This document shows positions 53,309 through 62,882 of a stretch of DNA of 64,000 nucleotides, piece by piece. The DNA comes from Acidobacteriota bacterium (GTDB taxonomy: Bacteria > Acidobacteriota > Terriglobia > Terriglobales > Acidobacteriaceae). A model generated the notes under the pieces. That model was not told the DNA's origin. It did no database searches and saw nothing but the letters and a program-made list of their open reading frames with translations. Each line of letters begins with the position of its first letter. The first letter of the stretch is position 1. The stretch lies in NCBI GenBank assembly GCA_003010405.1, contig PJLO01000009.1, positions 1 to 64,000 on the forward strand. Reading direction: 5' to 3'. A program made the translations under genes and the position numbers.

Positions 53309-54574
53309 TCAATTTCGCGATAGCCGTGCGCAATCTACAAGTTGCTGTTCCATGAGAGGAAGTGTGCGACGCTCGTCCCAGGACTCAGTTGCAAATTGGC
53401 GTGCCCGAAGACTCATTTGGTTCAGAGATTCCGAATCTTTTGAGAGCTCAAGTATTGCGTTCAAAAGAGCATCGGGATTCTCCGGTTCAACAACCAGACC
53501 CGCTCCGGAGCGCCGCACGGCACTTGCAACTTCGCTCCCGGAATTCACCGATGCAATCACAGGACACCCGGCTGAGAGCAGGGTCACGGTTTTCGACGGG
53601 AACACGATGTCGGAAACGACACGCTGCTGCGTTACTAGCGCAATGTCCGTGGCAGCAAGCATTTGCTGAAACAAATCATTTTCCAGCAGCGGAAGGAACC
53701 GGACATTTTTCAACTCGCGGACTCGCGCCTGAGTTTCGAGAGAAGAGCGCATCGCTCCATCGCCAACAAACAGATATTGAATGTTCCCGCGCTCACGCGA
53801 TTTCTCGGCTGCTTCAAGGATCACTCCCAGGCCTTGTTTGACCCCCATATTTCCCGAATGAGAGATGATCAATTTCCCTTGTAATCCATACTTCTCACGA
53901 AAAACAGTGCCGTCGATTCGGTCACGAACCATGGACAACGACGAGTCGGCGCGCGGGGGAAAAAGAACTACTTTCGCCGGATCAATTCCCTTCTCCACAA
54001 TGCGCTGGCGCATTCCTTCGGTGATTGTGCTGATCAGCGCAGCCTTTTCGTAAGCCAGATGCTCGATGCCATAAAGAACGCGGATGAATGATTGCCCATT
54101 CATCATTCCAAGTTCGACCGCGGCGTCCGGCTGCAAGTCTTCCACATCAAAAACGAAGGGAACGCGCCAAAGTCGGCTGAGTGTCACGGCCGTCAGCGCC
54201 AGGCCGAGCGGTGGCGACACGACAAAAATTAGATCGGGCTGCTTCGTAGCCAGCGCTCTCACAAATGAGGACGAAAGAAAAGACGCCTCGTGAAGAATGC
54301 GCTTCTTGGTGTTCACTTCCTGGGGAACAAACATCCAGGAGCGCAGAATTTCGACCCCGTTTCGCACTTCGCGCTGGAACAGTTTTCGCCGGTAGTTTTC
54401 CGGTACACGCCACTCAGGGTAATAAGGAAGGCCAGTGCAGATGGTTACCTGATGTCCTCGCGACGCGAGGTATTCGCAACGCCAAGTGTTGAAGGCCGCG
54501 ATTCCGGTTTCGTCAGGCCAGTAATTAATACTGAGAACAAGTATGCGCAACGGTTTCCCCTGATTCTGCTTCAC
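53309..54574 (-). CDS. Glycosyltransferase family 4 (WcaI/WbuB-like)
   Basis: A 421-residue GT-B glycosyltransferase. Features of the WcaI/WbuB group are visible: LVLSINYWPDETGIAAFN at the N-terminus, GHQVTICTGLPYYPEW, FVVSPPLGLALTAVTLSRLW, FDVEDLQPDAAVELGMM near 140, and SDIVFPSKTVTLLSAGCPVI in the donor domain. In colanic acid synthesis WcaI is a fucosyltransferase. Here Gmd and Fcl nearby could supply GDP-fucose, so a fucosyltransferase role is a reasonable inference but not proven. It lies 41 bp after the UDP-xylose synthase gene in the same direction. Confidence 0.84.
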   Translation of the reverse strand: MKQNQGKPLRILVLSINYWPDETGIAAFNTWRCEYLASRGHQVTICTGLPYYPEWRVPENYRRKLFQREVRNGVEILRSWMFVPQEVNTKKRILHEASFLSSSFVRALATKQPDLIFVVSPPLGLALTAVTLSRLWRVPFVFDVEDLQPDAAVELGMMNGQSFIRVLYGIEHLAYEKAALISTITEGMRQRIVEKGIDPAKVVLFPPRADSSLSMVRDRIDGTVFREKYGLQGKLIISHSGNMGVKQGLGVILEAAEKSRERGNIQYLFVGDGAMRSSLETQARVRELKNVRFLPLLENDLFQQMLAATDIALVTQQRVVSDIVFPSKTVTLLSAGCPVIASVNSGSEVASAVRRSGAGLVVEPENPDALLNAILELSKDSESLNQMSLRARQFATESWDERRTLPLMEQQLVDCARLSRN

Positions 54575-54615
54575 AGTGGCCGGAGAAACTTATCCCTGTC
54601 CCCGCCTCTCAGATT

Positions 54616-55575
54616 TTACTGTGAGGGACTCGAACCTCGGCTATCGGTCGCAAGACTCTCGCGGAAATAAGGAAGAGTCATGCCTAACCCGGTGCGCAGG
54701 TCGACGATTGGCTCCCATCCGAGCAAGGCTTTCGCCTTGGAAATATCGGGGCAGCGTTGCTTCGGATCGTCCTGCGGAAGCGGCTTAAATACCAGTTTAC
54801 TGGCTGAACCTGTGACCTCCAAGACCAGTTTTGCACAGTCGATCACGGTGAACTCATGAGGGTTGCCAATGTTTGTGGGTAAGTGTTCAGACGAGGCCGC
54901 CAAACGCACGATGCCTTCTATTTCATCGCTCACGTAACAGAAGCTTCGAGTTTGCATTCCATCGCCGTAGATTGTGAGGTCATCACCGAGCAGAGCCTGC
55001 TTCATAAAGTTGGAGATGACACGGCCATCGTTGAGTTGGAGGCGCGGGCCATAGGTATTGAAGATGCGAACAATGCGGGTGTCCACTCCACGATAGTGAT
55101 GGTAGGCCATGGTCAGAGCCTCGGAAAAACGCTTGGCCTCATCGTAGACCGAACGTTTGCCGATCGGGTTAACATGCCCCCAATAGGATTCGGTCTGGGG
55201 ATGCACATCCGGGTCGCCATAGCACTCCGAGGTAGACGCTAGAAAAAATCCAGCCTTGTACTCTCGCGCAAGCTCAAGGCAGTTGCGCGTTCCCAGGGAG
55301 CCAACCTCCAGAGTCTCAACGCCCCATTTGATGTAATCCTCTGGACTCGCCGGCGAAGCAAAATCGTAAATGAAGTCGACTGGACCAAAGTTGAACGGGT
55401 GGCATATGTCGTGAAGTTCGAAGCTGAATCGGGGATCTGTCGCAAATGTACGAAAATTTTCGAGCCTTCCGGTCAGCAGGTTGTCGACGCAGATTACCGA
55501 ATGTCCATCCGCCAACAACCGTTCACAAAGATGCGACCCTAAGAATCCAGCTCCACCGGTTACCAGAATACGCAT
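54616..55575 (-). CDS. UDP-glucuronate decarboxylase (UDP-xylose synthase)
   Basis: A 319-residue short-chain dehydrogenase family enzyme that converts UDP-glucuronate to UDP-xylose. The ATG at 55575 ([20 protein letters not shown]) is chosen over a longer frame from 55662. NAD-binding GXXGXXG is followed by [31 protein letters not shown], catalytic YDEAK in [15 protein letters not shown], and [17 protein letters not shown]. It fits the UXS subfamily rather than 4-epimerases. The UDP-glucose dehydrogenase gene just upstream makes its substrate. Confidence 0.88.
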   Translation of the reverse strand: MRILVTGGAGFLGSHLCERLLADGHSVICVDNLLTGRLENFRTFATDPRFSFELHDICHPFNFGPVDFIYDFASPASPEDYIKWGVETLEVGSLGTRNCLELAREYKAGFFLASTSECYGDPDVHPQTESYWGHVNPIGKRSVYDEAKRFSEALTMAYHHYRGVDTRIVRIFNTYGPRLQLNDGRVISNFMKQALLGDDLTIYGDGMQTRSFCYVSDEIEGIVRLAASSEHLPTNIGNPHEFTVIDCAKLVLEVTGSASKLVFKPLPQDDPKQRCPDISKAKALLGWEPIVDLRTGLGMTLPYFRESLATDSRGSSPSQ

Positions 55576-55737
55576 GCTTGCCCTTACCAGATTTATTACA
55601 AAAGCTCGCTCACGGCGGCATAGCTCGAAAACCGAAGGTCCAGAGGGGCGGCCCCAGTTCACTGAACAGATAGTAAAGGATTTCGGGTGAAATTATTCAA
55701 ACTGGACAAGTCGGCTTAACAGTTATTAACAATGTCA

Positions 55738-55768
55738 CGCGGAAGCGAGGAAGCCCTGCTCTTCCGCG
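55738..55768 (-). terminator. Candidate terminator after the UDP-glucose dehydrogenase gene
   Basis: An 8-bp stem (CGCGGAAG at 55738-55745 with CTTCCGCG at 55761-55768) and a 15-base loop lie about 90 bases after the minus-strand stop. The following bases are only moderately T-rich. Confidence 0.4.
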
Positions 55769-55858
55769 CGCCTCGACGAATCTCATCACACGAAAAAATG
55801 AAATCTTACGGCGAGCTTAGAAGTGCGCGAGGAATCCTCCCGATGGGCTATCAAGGCA

Positions 55859-57292
55859 CTACTCCTGATCGATTTTGCGCCGTGAAGATGACTCAGGTTC
55901 CGACAATGGACGGCCCATACTGTAATAGTGGAAGCCAGCGGCAGCCATGTCGTGAAGACTGAATAAATTACGCCCGTCGATCACGACTGGATAACGCATG
56001 ATCTGATGCAAGCGATTTAGATCCAGACGAGCAAACTGCGGCCATTCGGTCACGATCAGTAGTGCGTGAGCATCGCGCGCAGCTTCGAACTCATTATCGA
56101 CGTAACGAAGATTCCCATTTTCCGGAATGATCTTGCGGGCTTTCTCAATTGCAGCGGGATCGTAAGCGGAAACGCAGCAACCTTCCTCAATCAGCGATTT
56201 TATAATGCTGATCGCCGGAGATTCGCGCACATCATCAGTGCCCTCCTTGAAGGCAAGGCCAAGAACACCGATCTGTTTTCCCTTCAGAGTCCAGAGCGCG
56301 GCATTAAGCTTCTTCTTGAAACAAAGAAGCTGATTCTGATTAATCCGTTCGACGGACTTGAGCAAGTCGAAATCGTAACCGACGGATTCCGCAATTTTGT
56401 AGAAGGCTCGCACATCCTTCGGAAAGCAGGAGCCACCATAGCCGATGCCGGCATTAAGAAATTTGGGGCCGATGCGCGAGTCTGAACCAATTCCGGTAGC
56501 CACCTCCTCAATATCCGTGCCGACGAGTTCGCAAATATTGGAAACCGCATTGATGAACGAGATCTTCAGTGCCAGAAAGGCATTTGAAGCGTGCTTAATC
56601 AGTTCGGCGCTCTTGGCGCTGGTTTCAATGTAACGAACCCCGCCGGACATATCGCGTGAACCAGGAACGTGATCGGGAGCGCCAAAGTAACTTCCATCGA
56701 TGAGAGGCTGATAGACCCGGCGCATTATCCTGCGCGCCCGCTCAGCGTCCGCGCCAACAACGATGCGGTCAGGATAGAGGAAGTCATCAATGGCCGTGCC
56801 CTCGCGGAGAAACTCCGGGTTCGAGATCACATCGAAATTTTCCTGTTTTGCGCCGTTGAAAAGAAGAGTGCGGCAGATCCACCGACTGGTGAGTACGGGA
56901 ACCGTACTCTTTTCGACCACGACCTTGTATTCATTCAATTCGGCGGCAATCTCGCGAACCGAAGCTTCGACATAGGAAAGATCGGCCTCTCCGGTGGGCG
57001 ATTGTGGCGTACCCACGGCGATAAAAATCACCTCTGCGCGACGAACCGCTGCGAGCAAGTCCGATGAGAATGTAAGGCGCTGACCGCGGTGACGGGCCAG
57101 TAGTTCCGGCAGCCGCTCTTCGTAAATTGGAACTTCGCCGGATTGGAGTGCGACCACTTTGGCCGTGTCGTTGTCCACACAGGTGACCGAATGGCCGATC
57201 TCAGCCAAACAAACAGAGGCAATCAATCCCACGTAGCCGGAGCCGATAACCGCAATGTTCACGGGAGGGTTCGTCTGAGGCTTAAGGTCCAC
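55859..57292 (-). CDS. ugd: UDP-glucose 6-dehydrogenase
   Basis: A 477-residue enzyme oxidising UDP-glucose to UDP-glucuronate with two NAD+. The GTG at 57292 has AAAGGG about five bases upstream; another GTG at 57262 is possible. The Rossmann motif is NIAVIGSGYVGLIASVCLAE. Further motifs are EKSTVPVLTSRW, NPEFLREGTAIDDF, and the catalytic Cys near residue 288 in GYGGSCFPKDV. The C-terminal UDP-binding domain has GVLGLAFKEGTDDVRESPA. It supplies UDP-glucuronate to the UDP-xylose synthase next to it. Divergent from gmd. Confidence 0.93.
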   Translation of the reverse strand: MDLKPQTNPPVNIAVIGSGYVGLIASVCLAEIGHSVTCVDNDTAKVVALQSGEVPIYEERLPELLARHRGQRLTFSSDLLAAVRRAEVIFIAVGTPQSPTGEADLSYVEASVREIAAELNEYKVVVEKSTVPVLTSRWICRTLLFNGAKQENFDVISNPEFLREGTAIDDFLYPDRIVVGADAERARRIMRRVYQPLIDGSYFGAPDHVPGSRDMSGGVRYIETSAKSAELIKHASNAFLALKISFINAVSNICELVGTDIEEVATGIGSDSRIGPKFLNAGIGYGGSCFPKDVRAFYKIAESVGYDFDLLKSVERINQNQLLCFKKKLNAALWTLKGKQIGVLGLAFKEGTDDVRESPAISIIKSLIEEGCCVSAYDPAAIEKARKIIPENGNLRYVDNEFEAARDAHALLIVTEWPQFARLDLNRLHQIMRYPVVIDGRNLFSLHDMAAAGFHYYSMGRPLSEPESSSRRKIDQE

Positions 57293-57686
57293 AATTTCCC
57301 TTTCAGTCGTAAGCAGGATAATTCCGCTGATTCATTTAGTTGGAGGCCAATCACCCCAGAGAGCGGCGACAAACTGCTCTCAATTTCCTTCAGCATACCA
57401 GTAAGGAAAGCCGCCGGAAACATCCCCGAATGGGAAACAGCACCCCCTCGATTGCTATGTCCTATTCGTCATCAGCAAGGAGCTGATATGCTTTGGGGTA
57501 TTCGCCAACCGATCGTGGTGCCTGCTCCTTCACCTTGAAACTCTGGGTCAGCTACGCAAAGGCCGCTCACGCATTGGCGCTTCGGATTTTCAGGTGTGTA
57601 TCCGACGAGCAGGCGGTTTGTAATTAAGATCAATCGATGGCGACAACTAAACTCGTTGACGAAACCTCAGGCAGGGTTTGGACTGA
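57293..57686. promoter_or_regulatory. 394-bp divergent region between ugd and gmd
   Basis: No gene is seen. It must hold promoters for ugd (minus) and gmd (plus), but no clear -35/-10 pair was recognised in either direction. Confidence 0.5.
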
Positions 57687-58769
57687 ATGAAAAAGGCACT
57701 GATAACCGGCATCACTGGACAGGATGGGTCGTATCTCGCCGAACTACTGCTATCCAAAAAGTACGAAGTTCATGGAGTAAAGCGCCGCACTTCGCTTTTC
57801 AACACGGACCGCATCGACCATCTCTACCAGGACCCGCACGACCGCGACCGGCGATTCTTTCTTCACTACGGCGACATGACGGACGCCAACAGCCTGGTGC
57901 GCATCATACAGGCCGTGCAGCCGGATGAAATCTACAACCTTGCAGCACAGAGCCATGTGGCCGTCTCGTTCGAAGAGCCTGAGTATACGGCAAATGCGGA
58001 CGGCCTCGGAACACTTCGGCTGCTGGAGGCAATCCGCATTCTCGGTCTTGAAAAGACTACGCGCTTCTATCAGGCTTCGACCTCAGAGCTATACGGCAAG
58101 GTGCAGGAAACTCCGCAGACGGAGACCACGCCGTTCTATCCTCGTTCGCCTTATGCCGCGGCAAAACTGTTCGCTTACTGGATCACGGTAAACTATCGCG
58201 AAGCCTACGGAATTTATGCCTGCAACGGCATCCTGTTCAACCACGAGTCTCCGGTAAGAGGCGAAACGTTTGTGACGCGCAAAATTACGCGGGGACTGGC
58301 ACGCATCAAAGCCGGTCTACAGGAATCGCTTTTCATGGGCAATCTGGATTCGCTGCGGGACTGGGGACACGCCCGCGATTATGCCGAAATGCAATGGCTC
58401 ATGCTCCAGCAGGAATCAGCGGAAGACTTCGTGATCGCTACCGGAGAACAGCGTCGCGTGCGGGAATTTATCGAGATCGCCGCCAAGAAACTGGACATGA
58501 AGATTAGCTGGCAAGGCAAGGGCGTGGACGAGAAGGGGTACGACGATAGCGGCCGTCTCATCGTCGCCGTCGACCCGCGTTACTTCCGCCCGACTGAAGT
58601 CGAGACATTGCTGGGAAATCCGGCCAAAGCAAAGGCCAAGCTAGGGTGGTCACCTAAGACGAGCTTCGACGAACTCGTGACGGAGATGATTACGGCAGAC
58701 TATGAACTGGCAAAACGCGATGCGCTGGTGAGCGAGAAGGGATACAAGATTCTCAATCATCATGAGTGA
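57687..58769 (+). CDS. gmd: GDP-mannose 4,6-dehydratase
   Basis: A 360-residue SDR enzyme converting GDP-mannose to GDP-4-keto-6-deoxymannose. The N-terminus [20 protein letters not shown] carries the NADP-binding glycine motif. [20 protein letters not shown] with Thr/Ser and Glu catalytic residues and [15 protein letters not shown] with Tyr-XXX-Lys follow. The C-terminus has SRDW-like [15 protein letters not shown] and [20 protein letters not shown]. It overlaps fcl by 8 bp. Confidence 0.95.
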   Translation: MKKALITGITGQDGSYLAELLLSKKYEVHGVKRRTSLFNTDRIDHLYQDPHDRDRRFFLHYGDMTDANSLVRIIQAVQPDEIYNLAAQSHVAVSFEEPEYTANADGLGTLRLLEAIRILGLEKTTRFYQASTSELYGKVQETPQTETTPFYPRSPYAAAKLFAYWITVNYREAYGIYACNGILFNHESPVRGETFVTRKITRGLARIKAGLQESLFMGNLDSLRDWGHARDYAEMQWLMLQQESAEDFVIATGEQRRVREFIEIAAKKLDMKISWQGKGVDEKGYDDSGRLIVAVDPRYFRPTEVETLLGNPAKAKAKLGWSPKTSFDELVTEMITADYELAKRDALVSEKGYKILNHHE

Positions 58770-59769
58770 TTACATTCAGAAAGACGCGAAGATCTTTGTG
58801 GCCGGACACCGCGGTTTGGCAGGTTCGGCCATTGTGCGGAAACTGCGTTCGCTGGGTTACGAGAACCTTGTGCTGCGCACCCGGCAGCAGCTGGATCTTC
58901 TGGACTCCGCTGCAGTGAGTGCGTTTTTTGACGAGGAGCGTCCCGAGTTTGTATTTCTTGCCGCGGCCAAAGTGGGCGGCATTCTCGCTAATCGCGATTT
59001 TCCTGCCGAGTTCATAGCCCAGAATTTGCGTATTCAGAGCACTGTAATCGAAAGCGCCTACCGCACGCGGGTCAAGCGCCTGCTGTTTTTAGGATCAAGC
59101 TGCATTTATCCGAAGCTCGCGCCGCAGCCGATTAGAGAAGATCAACTGCTCGCTGGGCCGCTCGAATTCACCAACCGCTCCTATGCAGTGGCAAAAATCG
59201 CGGGAATCGAGATGTGCTGGGCTTTTAACCGGCAATATGGAACAAGCTATCTTGCGGCAATGCCTACCAATCTGTATGGGCCGGGAGACAATTACGATCT
59301 CGAAAATTCCCATGTTCTTCCTGCGCTGATCAGGAAAGTCCATGAAGCCAAGCAGCGCGGCGACCGGAGCGTGACTGTCTGGGGCACAGGCAAGCCATTG
59401 CGCGAATTCCTGTTCAGCGACGATATGGCCGACGCCTGCGTCTTTCTGCTGAATCTGCCGGAAGGTGAATTTCGCAAGCTGATCTCCAGCCCGGAAGTTG
59501 CCCCTCTGGTGAACGTGGGCAGTGGAAGTGACCAGACGATCGGAGAACTCACGAAAACAATCTGCAACGCATTGGAGTTTGATGGGGAGATCGTCTTTGA
59601 CACCAGCAAGCCTGACGGGACACCGCGAAAGCTGATGGACAGCTCAATTTTATTCAGTTATGGCTGGCGGCCAAAGATCTCCCTGAAAGAAGGAATCAGG
59701 ATCGCGTACGCGGATTTCTGCGCTCAAACAGCAACAAGCAAGGCGTGTGGTGTCAAAAATGAATTCTGA
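58762..59769 (+). CDS. fcl: GDP-L-fucose synthase
   Basis: A 335-residue epimerase-reductase that completes GDP-L-fucose synthesis from the Gmd product. The N-terminus [19 protein letters not shown], then [38 protein letters not shown], catalytic [12 protein letters not shown], and [20 protein letters not shown] are all typical. It overlaps gmd upstream and the CpsB-type phosphatase gene downstream, so the three are one translationally linked operon. Confidence 0.95.
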   Translation: MSDYIQKDAKIFVAGHRGLAGSAIVRKLRSLGYENLVLRTRQQLDLLDSAAVSAFFDEERPEFVFLAAAKVGGILANRDFPAEFIAQNLRIQSTVIESAYRTRVKRLLFLGSSCIYPKLAPQPIREDQLLAGPLEFTNRSYAVAKIAGIEMCWAFNRQYGTSYLAAMPTNLYGPGDNYDLENSHVLPALIRKVHEAKQRGDRSVTVWGTGKPLREFLFSDDMADACVFLLNLPEGEFRKLISSPEVAPLVNVGSGSDQTIGELTKTICNALEFDGEIVFDTSKPDGTPRKLMDSSILFSYGWRPKISLKEGIRIAYADFCAQTATSKACGVKNEF

Positions 59770-60502
59770 ATCGCCTGAACTTAAGAACGGAATGATAGAT
59801 ATTCATTGCCATCTGCTGCCTTGCGTCGACGACGGCGCAAAATCCTGGGACATCACCATCGAGATGTGCCGCATGGCGCAACAGGACGGAGTGACCCATA
59901 TTGTTGCGACCCCGCACTCAAACTACGAGTACCGCTATGACCGCGGCCTTCATGCCGCCATAGTACAGGAGTTGCGGTCGCGTGTACCCGGAATGAGCTT
60001 TTCGCTCGGCTGCGATTTTCATCTCTCGTATGAAAACATCGAGGATGCAATGGATCATCCGGAGCTCTACGCGATAGGTGATACGCGGTACATTCTGGTA
60101 GAGCTATCCGAGTACAGCACATTCAATGTGGCACAGACTCTTTATCAGTTGCAGACCACCGGGCTCGTACCGATTATCACGCATCCCGAACGCAATCCGT
60201 TAATTCTAGGGCGTCCGGAGTCGCTGACCGAATTTGCCGACGCGGGTTGCCTTTTTCAGATTACGGCCAACTCACTCACTGGCTTCTGGGGAAAAACGAG
60301 CCAGAGGATGTGCGAGACCATGCTCAAGAAGAACATGGTTCACTTCATCGCAAGCGATGCCCACGGAGTAAAGAGTCGACCTCCTATACTGTCGGCAGCG
60401 CGTGAAAAAGCCGCAAAGATCGTGGGTTTGGCCGAAGCAGAAAAGTTGGTGGTCAGTAATCCCGCAGCGCTGTTGAATGATATGGATTTAATCCGGGGAT
60501 AA
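59759..60502 (+). CDS. PHP-family tyrosine-protein phosphatase (CpsB/CapC/YwqE-like)
   Basis: A 247-residue metal-dependent phosphatase from the ATG at 59759; a GTG at 59747 is possible. PHP metal-binding motifs are [19 protein letters not shown] near the start, [14 protein letters not shown] near 50, a later THPERNP, and [14 protein letters not shown] near the end. Such enzymes dephosphorylate the C-terminal tyrosines of Wzc-type kinases and control polymer length. Its likely target is a BY-kinase linked to the Wzz-domain protein at 62883. It is last in the gmd-fcl operon. Confidence 0.88.
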   Translation: MNSESPELKNGMIDIHCHLLPCVDDGAKSWDITIEMCRMAQQDGVTHIVATPHSNYEYRYDRGLHAAIVQELRSRVPGMSFSLGCDFHLSYENIEDAMDHPELYAIGDTRYILVELSEYSTFNVAQTLYQLQTTGLVPIITHPERNPLILGRPESLTEFADAGCLFQITANSLTGFWGKTSQRMCETMLKKNMVHFIASDAHGVKSRPPILSAAREKAAKIVGLAEAEKLVVSNPAALLNDMDLIRG

Positions 60503-60657
60503 AGAATGCTCTGGAGCACTTCGCGTCAGGTTGGATTGCAAGCCCCCGCAGCCAAGGTGAAGGCCCTTCCTGCCTGCTCCAGTCCACGATAACAGAGCTA
60601 CGCAATAACCTAAACGTTTCGATTGCGTGATCACGGGAGTTGAATATCTCGACTAGC

Positions 60658-60684
60658 AAAAAGCGGCTGGCATTTCCCGGCCGC
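60658..60684 (-). terminator. Terminator of the 54-residue membrane-protein gene
   Basis: On the minus strand, an 8-bp stem (60663-60670 with 60677-60684, one G-T wobble) and a 6-base loop are followed by TTTTT. It lies 20 bases after the small-gene stop. On the plus strand it may also stop transcription from the CpsB-type gene. Confidence 0.7.
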
Positions 60685-60704
60685 CCTTTGCTGTCCACTG
60701 ATTT

Positions 60705-60869
60705 TTAAGCTTCGCAAGCAGCTATCTGCCATATGGAAGCCACGACAAATACCCCGCTCCAAAAGATAACACCGCCAGGTAACAGCTTATCAGCATAGAA
60801 ACCACCAAAACTAAACAGCCCGCAAATCGACATCACCAGAACCACCAAAACTCTTAAAAGTCTATTCAT
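60705..60869 (-). CDS. 54-residue two-helix membrane protein of unknown function
   Basis: A short frame with ATG at 60869 and stop at 60705. It starts MNRLLRVLVVLVMSICGLFS and contains two hydrophobic segments (about 5-25 and 33-50), separated by a short YADKLLPGG loop. AGGAGGAG lies about 10-15 bases upstream of the ATG, and a good terminator follows the stop. These three signals together support a real gene even though no family is recognised. It lies opposite to and between the CpsB-type phosphatase and the second NusG-family gene, within EPS territory. Confidence 0.6.
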   Translation of the reverse strand: MNRLLRVLVVLVMSICGLFSFGGFYADKLLPGGVIFWSGVFVVASIWQIAACEA

Positions 60870-61216
60870 AACCGGTTTTCTCCTCCTGCCTTTTACCCGT
60901 TCTATACCTATCCATCATTTTCCTGATGCAGCCTATCCCGAAACTCAGTGTCTTCCTGCTATGGTACATCCAAATTCTCAGCTTGCAACTATCACGTTAA
61001 TCAACTTCTCACCTTATTTTTTTTCCTCTTTCTTACTTACTCCTCCGACTTGCACGGCAAAAGTCCTTCCAGCCTCCACACCGGTTCTCTGAGTGGCTAC
61101 CTTAACGAATTCGGGCGAGGCAGCAATCAGTGCCGGCCAGTTTCCTCCTCGTTGGTAGGGCCCGCCACCTATAAACCAATTTCGCAAGCTTCGCATAGTA
61201 TAAGGTGGTTTGCCGC
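60870..61216. other. Non-coding stretch upstream of the second NusG-family operon
   Basis: About 350 bases without a convincing gene. The left end holds the Shine-Dalgarno and presumed promoter of the small membrane-protein gene (a TATAGA-like element near 60900 on the minus strand, weak). Nothing else was recognised. Confidence 0.5.
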
Positions 61217-61245
61217 TTGACAGCAGGTACTCTGCTTCCTATATT
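61217..61245 (+). promoter_or_regulatory. Strong sigma70-type promoter of the NusG-TetR-Wzz operon
   Basis: TTGACA at 61217-61222 (perfect consensus) and TATATT at 61240-61245 (5 of 6) are separated by exactly 17 bases. Initiation would be near 61252, leaving a leader of about 205 bases before the NusG-family start. Confidence 0.75.
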
Positions 61246-61251
61246 GTAGCG

Positions 61252-61455
61252 AGTCCTCAAAAAAGTGAGTAATCACTCTCTCTCAATCCGAGGGGAAGAG
61301 TGTGCCGATTCCGCGCCGCCCAGTTTCCAAATGGCGGCAAAGTATCCGCATGCCACGTAAGTTCTGTTCGCATTCCGTCGGATTGATTTAGATCAGGGCA
61401 CTGCTAAGTGCCAATGGCGAAGCTTTGTTTTTGCAACTTTAAGGATAGGTGACTT
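61252..61455 (+). promoter_or_regulatory. Structured leader of the second NusG-family gene
   Basis: Three short hairpins are visible: AGTGA/TCACT (61264-61277) with a GNRA-type GTAA loop; GCCGCC/GGCGGC (61315-61338); and GGCACT/AGTGCC (61397-61412) with a GCTA loop. A T-run (61428-61432) follows the last one after 15 bases. It matches no riboswitch class I recognise. A regulatory role is inferred from length and structure. Confidence 0.4.
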
Positions 61456-62058
61456 TTGTCCACGGCTCAGGTCAGCAACAGTGTGGTCCCAATTCTTCCG
61501 GATCCCGTTACCGAATCATCTCCACCGTGGTACGCGATCTATACGCGACCAAGTCATGAAAAACGGGTAACCGAGCAGATTGCGTCACGAGAGATTCAAT
61601 GCTATCTGCCTTCCTGTCGAGTAACTCGCCGCTGGAAGAACCGGTGCAAAGTCGAATTGGAATTACCGCTGTTTCCCTGCTATGTGTTTGCCCGCTTTTC
61701 CTGGGATCAACACGCCCGTGTGCTTGCAATTCCAAGTGTAGTTTCGATCGTTGGAAATGGGCGTGTGCCTGTACCGCTACAGGACTCTGAGATGCGCTCC
61801 CTGCGAGAAGGATTGACTCACCATCGCGCCGAACCCCACTCGTACTTGGATGTGGGAGAAAGAGTACGCATTAAGGCCGGGCCACTGGCGGGATTCGAGG
61901 GCATTCTGACGCGCAAGAATAATGGATTGCGAGTCATTCTTACGTTGGCGCAGATCATGCGGAGCATTGCGATCGAAGTAGAAGAATTTGATTTAGAATC
62001 TGTTGCGTCACGCTCACTAGTCTCGCCTCAACACCACCTCAGCACTTTCTCTGACTGA
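61456..62058 (+). CDS. NusG-family transcription antiterminator (RfaH/UpxY/LoaP-like), second paralogue
   Basis: A 200-residue NusG paralogue starting with TTG at 61456, preceded by AGGTGA. The NGN domain is at about 25-115 (WYAIYTRPSHEKRVTEQIAS, CYLPSCRVTRRWKNR, LPLFPCYVFARF). The KOW domain is at about 130-165 (DVGERVRIKAGPLAGFEGIL). It shares the LPLFPCYVF motif and overall layout with the paralogue at 9913 but is clearly diverged. It heads an operon with a TetR regulator and a chain-length protein that runs off the window. It probably acts as an operon-specific antiterminator. Confidence 0.87.
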   Translation: MSTAQVSNSVVPILPDPVTESSPPWYAIYTRPSHEKRVTEQIASREIQCYLPSCRVTRRWKNRCKVELELPLFPCYVFARFSWDQHARVLAIPSVVSIVGNGRVPVPLQDSEMRSLREGLTHHRAEPHSYLDVGERVRIKAGPLAGFEGILTRKNNGLRVILTLAQIMRSIAIEVEEFDLESVASRSLVSPQHHLSTFSD

Positions 62059-62072
62059 CTGACAATACATCG

Positions 62073-62723
62073 ATGACTGAAATTGCCCCAAGAGAACGTC
62101 TGGTCGCCGCGGCAGTGACTCTGTTTGCGCGCTCCGGATTTAACGGAATAACGACCAAGGATATAGCCAGGCGTGCTAACGTCAGCGAGGGAAACATCTT
62201 CCGTTACTTCCCTCACAAACGGGATCTGTTCATTGCTGCGGTGGACTCGGAACTGGAAAACCTGCATGAACGCGCCGACGAATTGGCCTGTCTAGCCAGC
62301 GTCGATACCCCCCGGGATGCCCTGCGCGATTTTTTCAAAATGGTCACCGATATCATAGTAAAGCGGCCCGAACTGGTCCGCTTGCTGCAATTCGGTACTC
62401 TTGAATTCGGCGCTGAAATGGAACCCGTCTACCGCAGGCACATCGATGCCCTGGCTACTGCCTGGTCGACAAACTTCAAGAAATGGGCACAAAACTGCCG
62501 GCTCCATGATATGGACCCGCAGATCACCGTGTTGTCATTTGTCGCGACTGTCGCTCTGTTGCAGAACTACAGAGCATTTACTGGCTCCGCGCTTCCTTTC
62601 CTCTCGGTCGAGAGTGCAGCCAAGGCCTACGCGGAACTCTGGTACAGGCTTCTTTCCGAGGAACCCGCAGCCGATTTATCCCATTCCAGTTCTGATTTTG
62701 TTGGATCAGCGCCACCGGAATGA
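62073..62723 (+). CDS. TetR/AcrR family transcriptional regulator
   Basis: A 216-residue regulator. The N-terminal HTH is at about 8-55 (RERLVAAAVTLFARSGFNG, then TTKDIARRANVSEGNIFRYF and PHKRDLF). The C-terminal ligand-binding domain is all-helical. It starts 14 bp after the NusG-family stop, so it is co-transcribed with EPS genes rather than divergent from a pump gene. It may autoregulate the EPS operon. The ligand is unknown. The last 20 residues are polar and non-conserved in appearance. Confidence 0.88.
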   Translation: MTEIAPRERLVAAAVTLFARSGFNGITTKDIARRANVSEGNIFRYFPHKRDLFIAAVDSELENLHERADELACLASVDTPRDALRDFFKMVTDIIVKRPELVRLLQFGTLEFGAEMEPVYRRHIDALATAWSTNFKKWAQNCRLHDMDPQITVLSFVATVALLQNYRAFTGSALPFLSVESAAKAYAELWYRLLSEEPAADLSHSSSDFVGSAPPE

Positions 62724-62882
62724 GAAAGCTTCTGGAGATTGATCAGTTTCACTGCGCTCACCTGAATCGGCCCAGGAACTTCGAAGAGTTCAGCCCTGAT
62801 TCGGACTCGTGTTTCACCCAATCACACCCGCACCGGCAGGTATCGACCCTCAATGCGGCCCGCCGCCTGCCAGGAGTCTCAC

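Noticed and set aside
60503..60660. Cyclic-di-GMP riboswitch after the CpsB-type gene
   Set aside because: G/C-rich segments looked structured, but the conserved core and receptor segments are missing.
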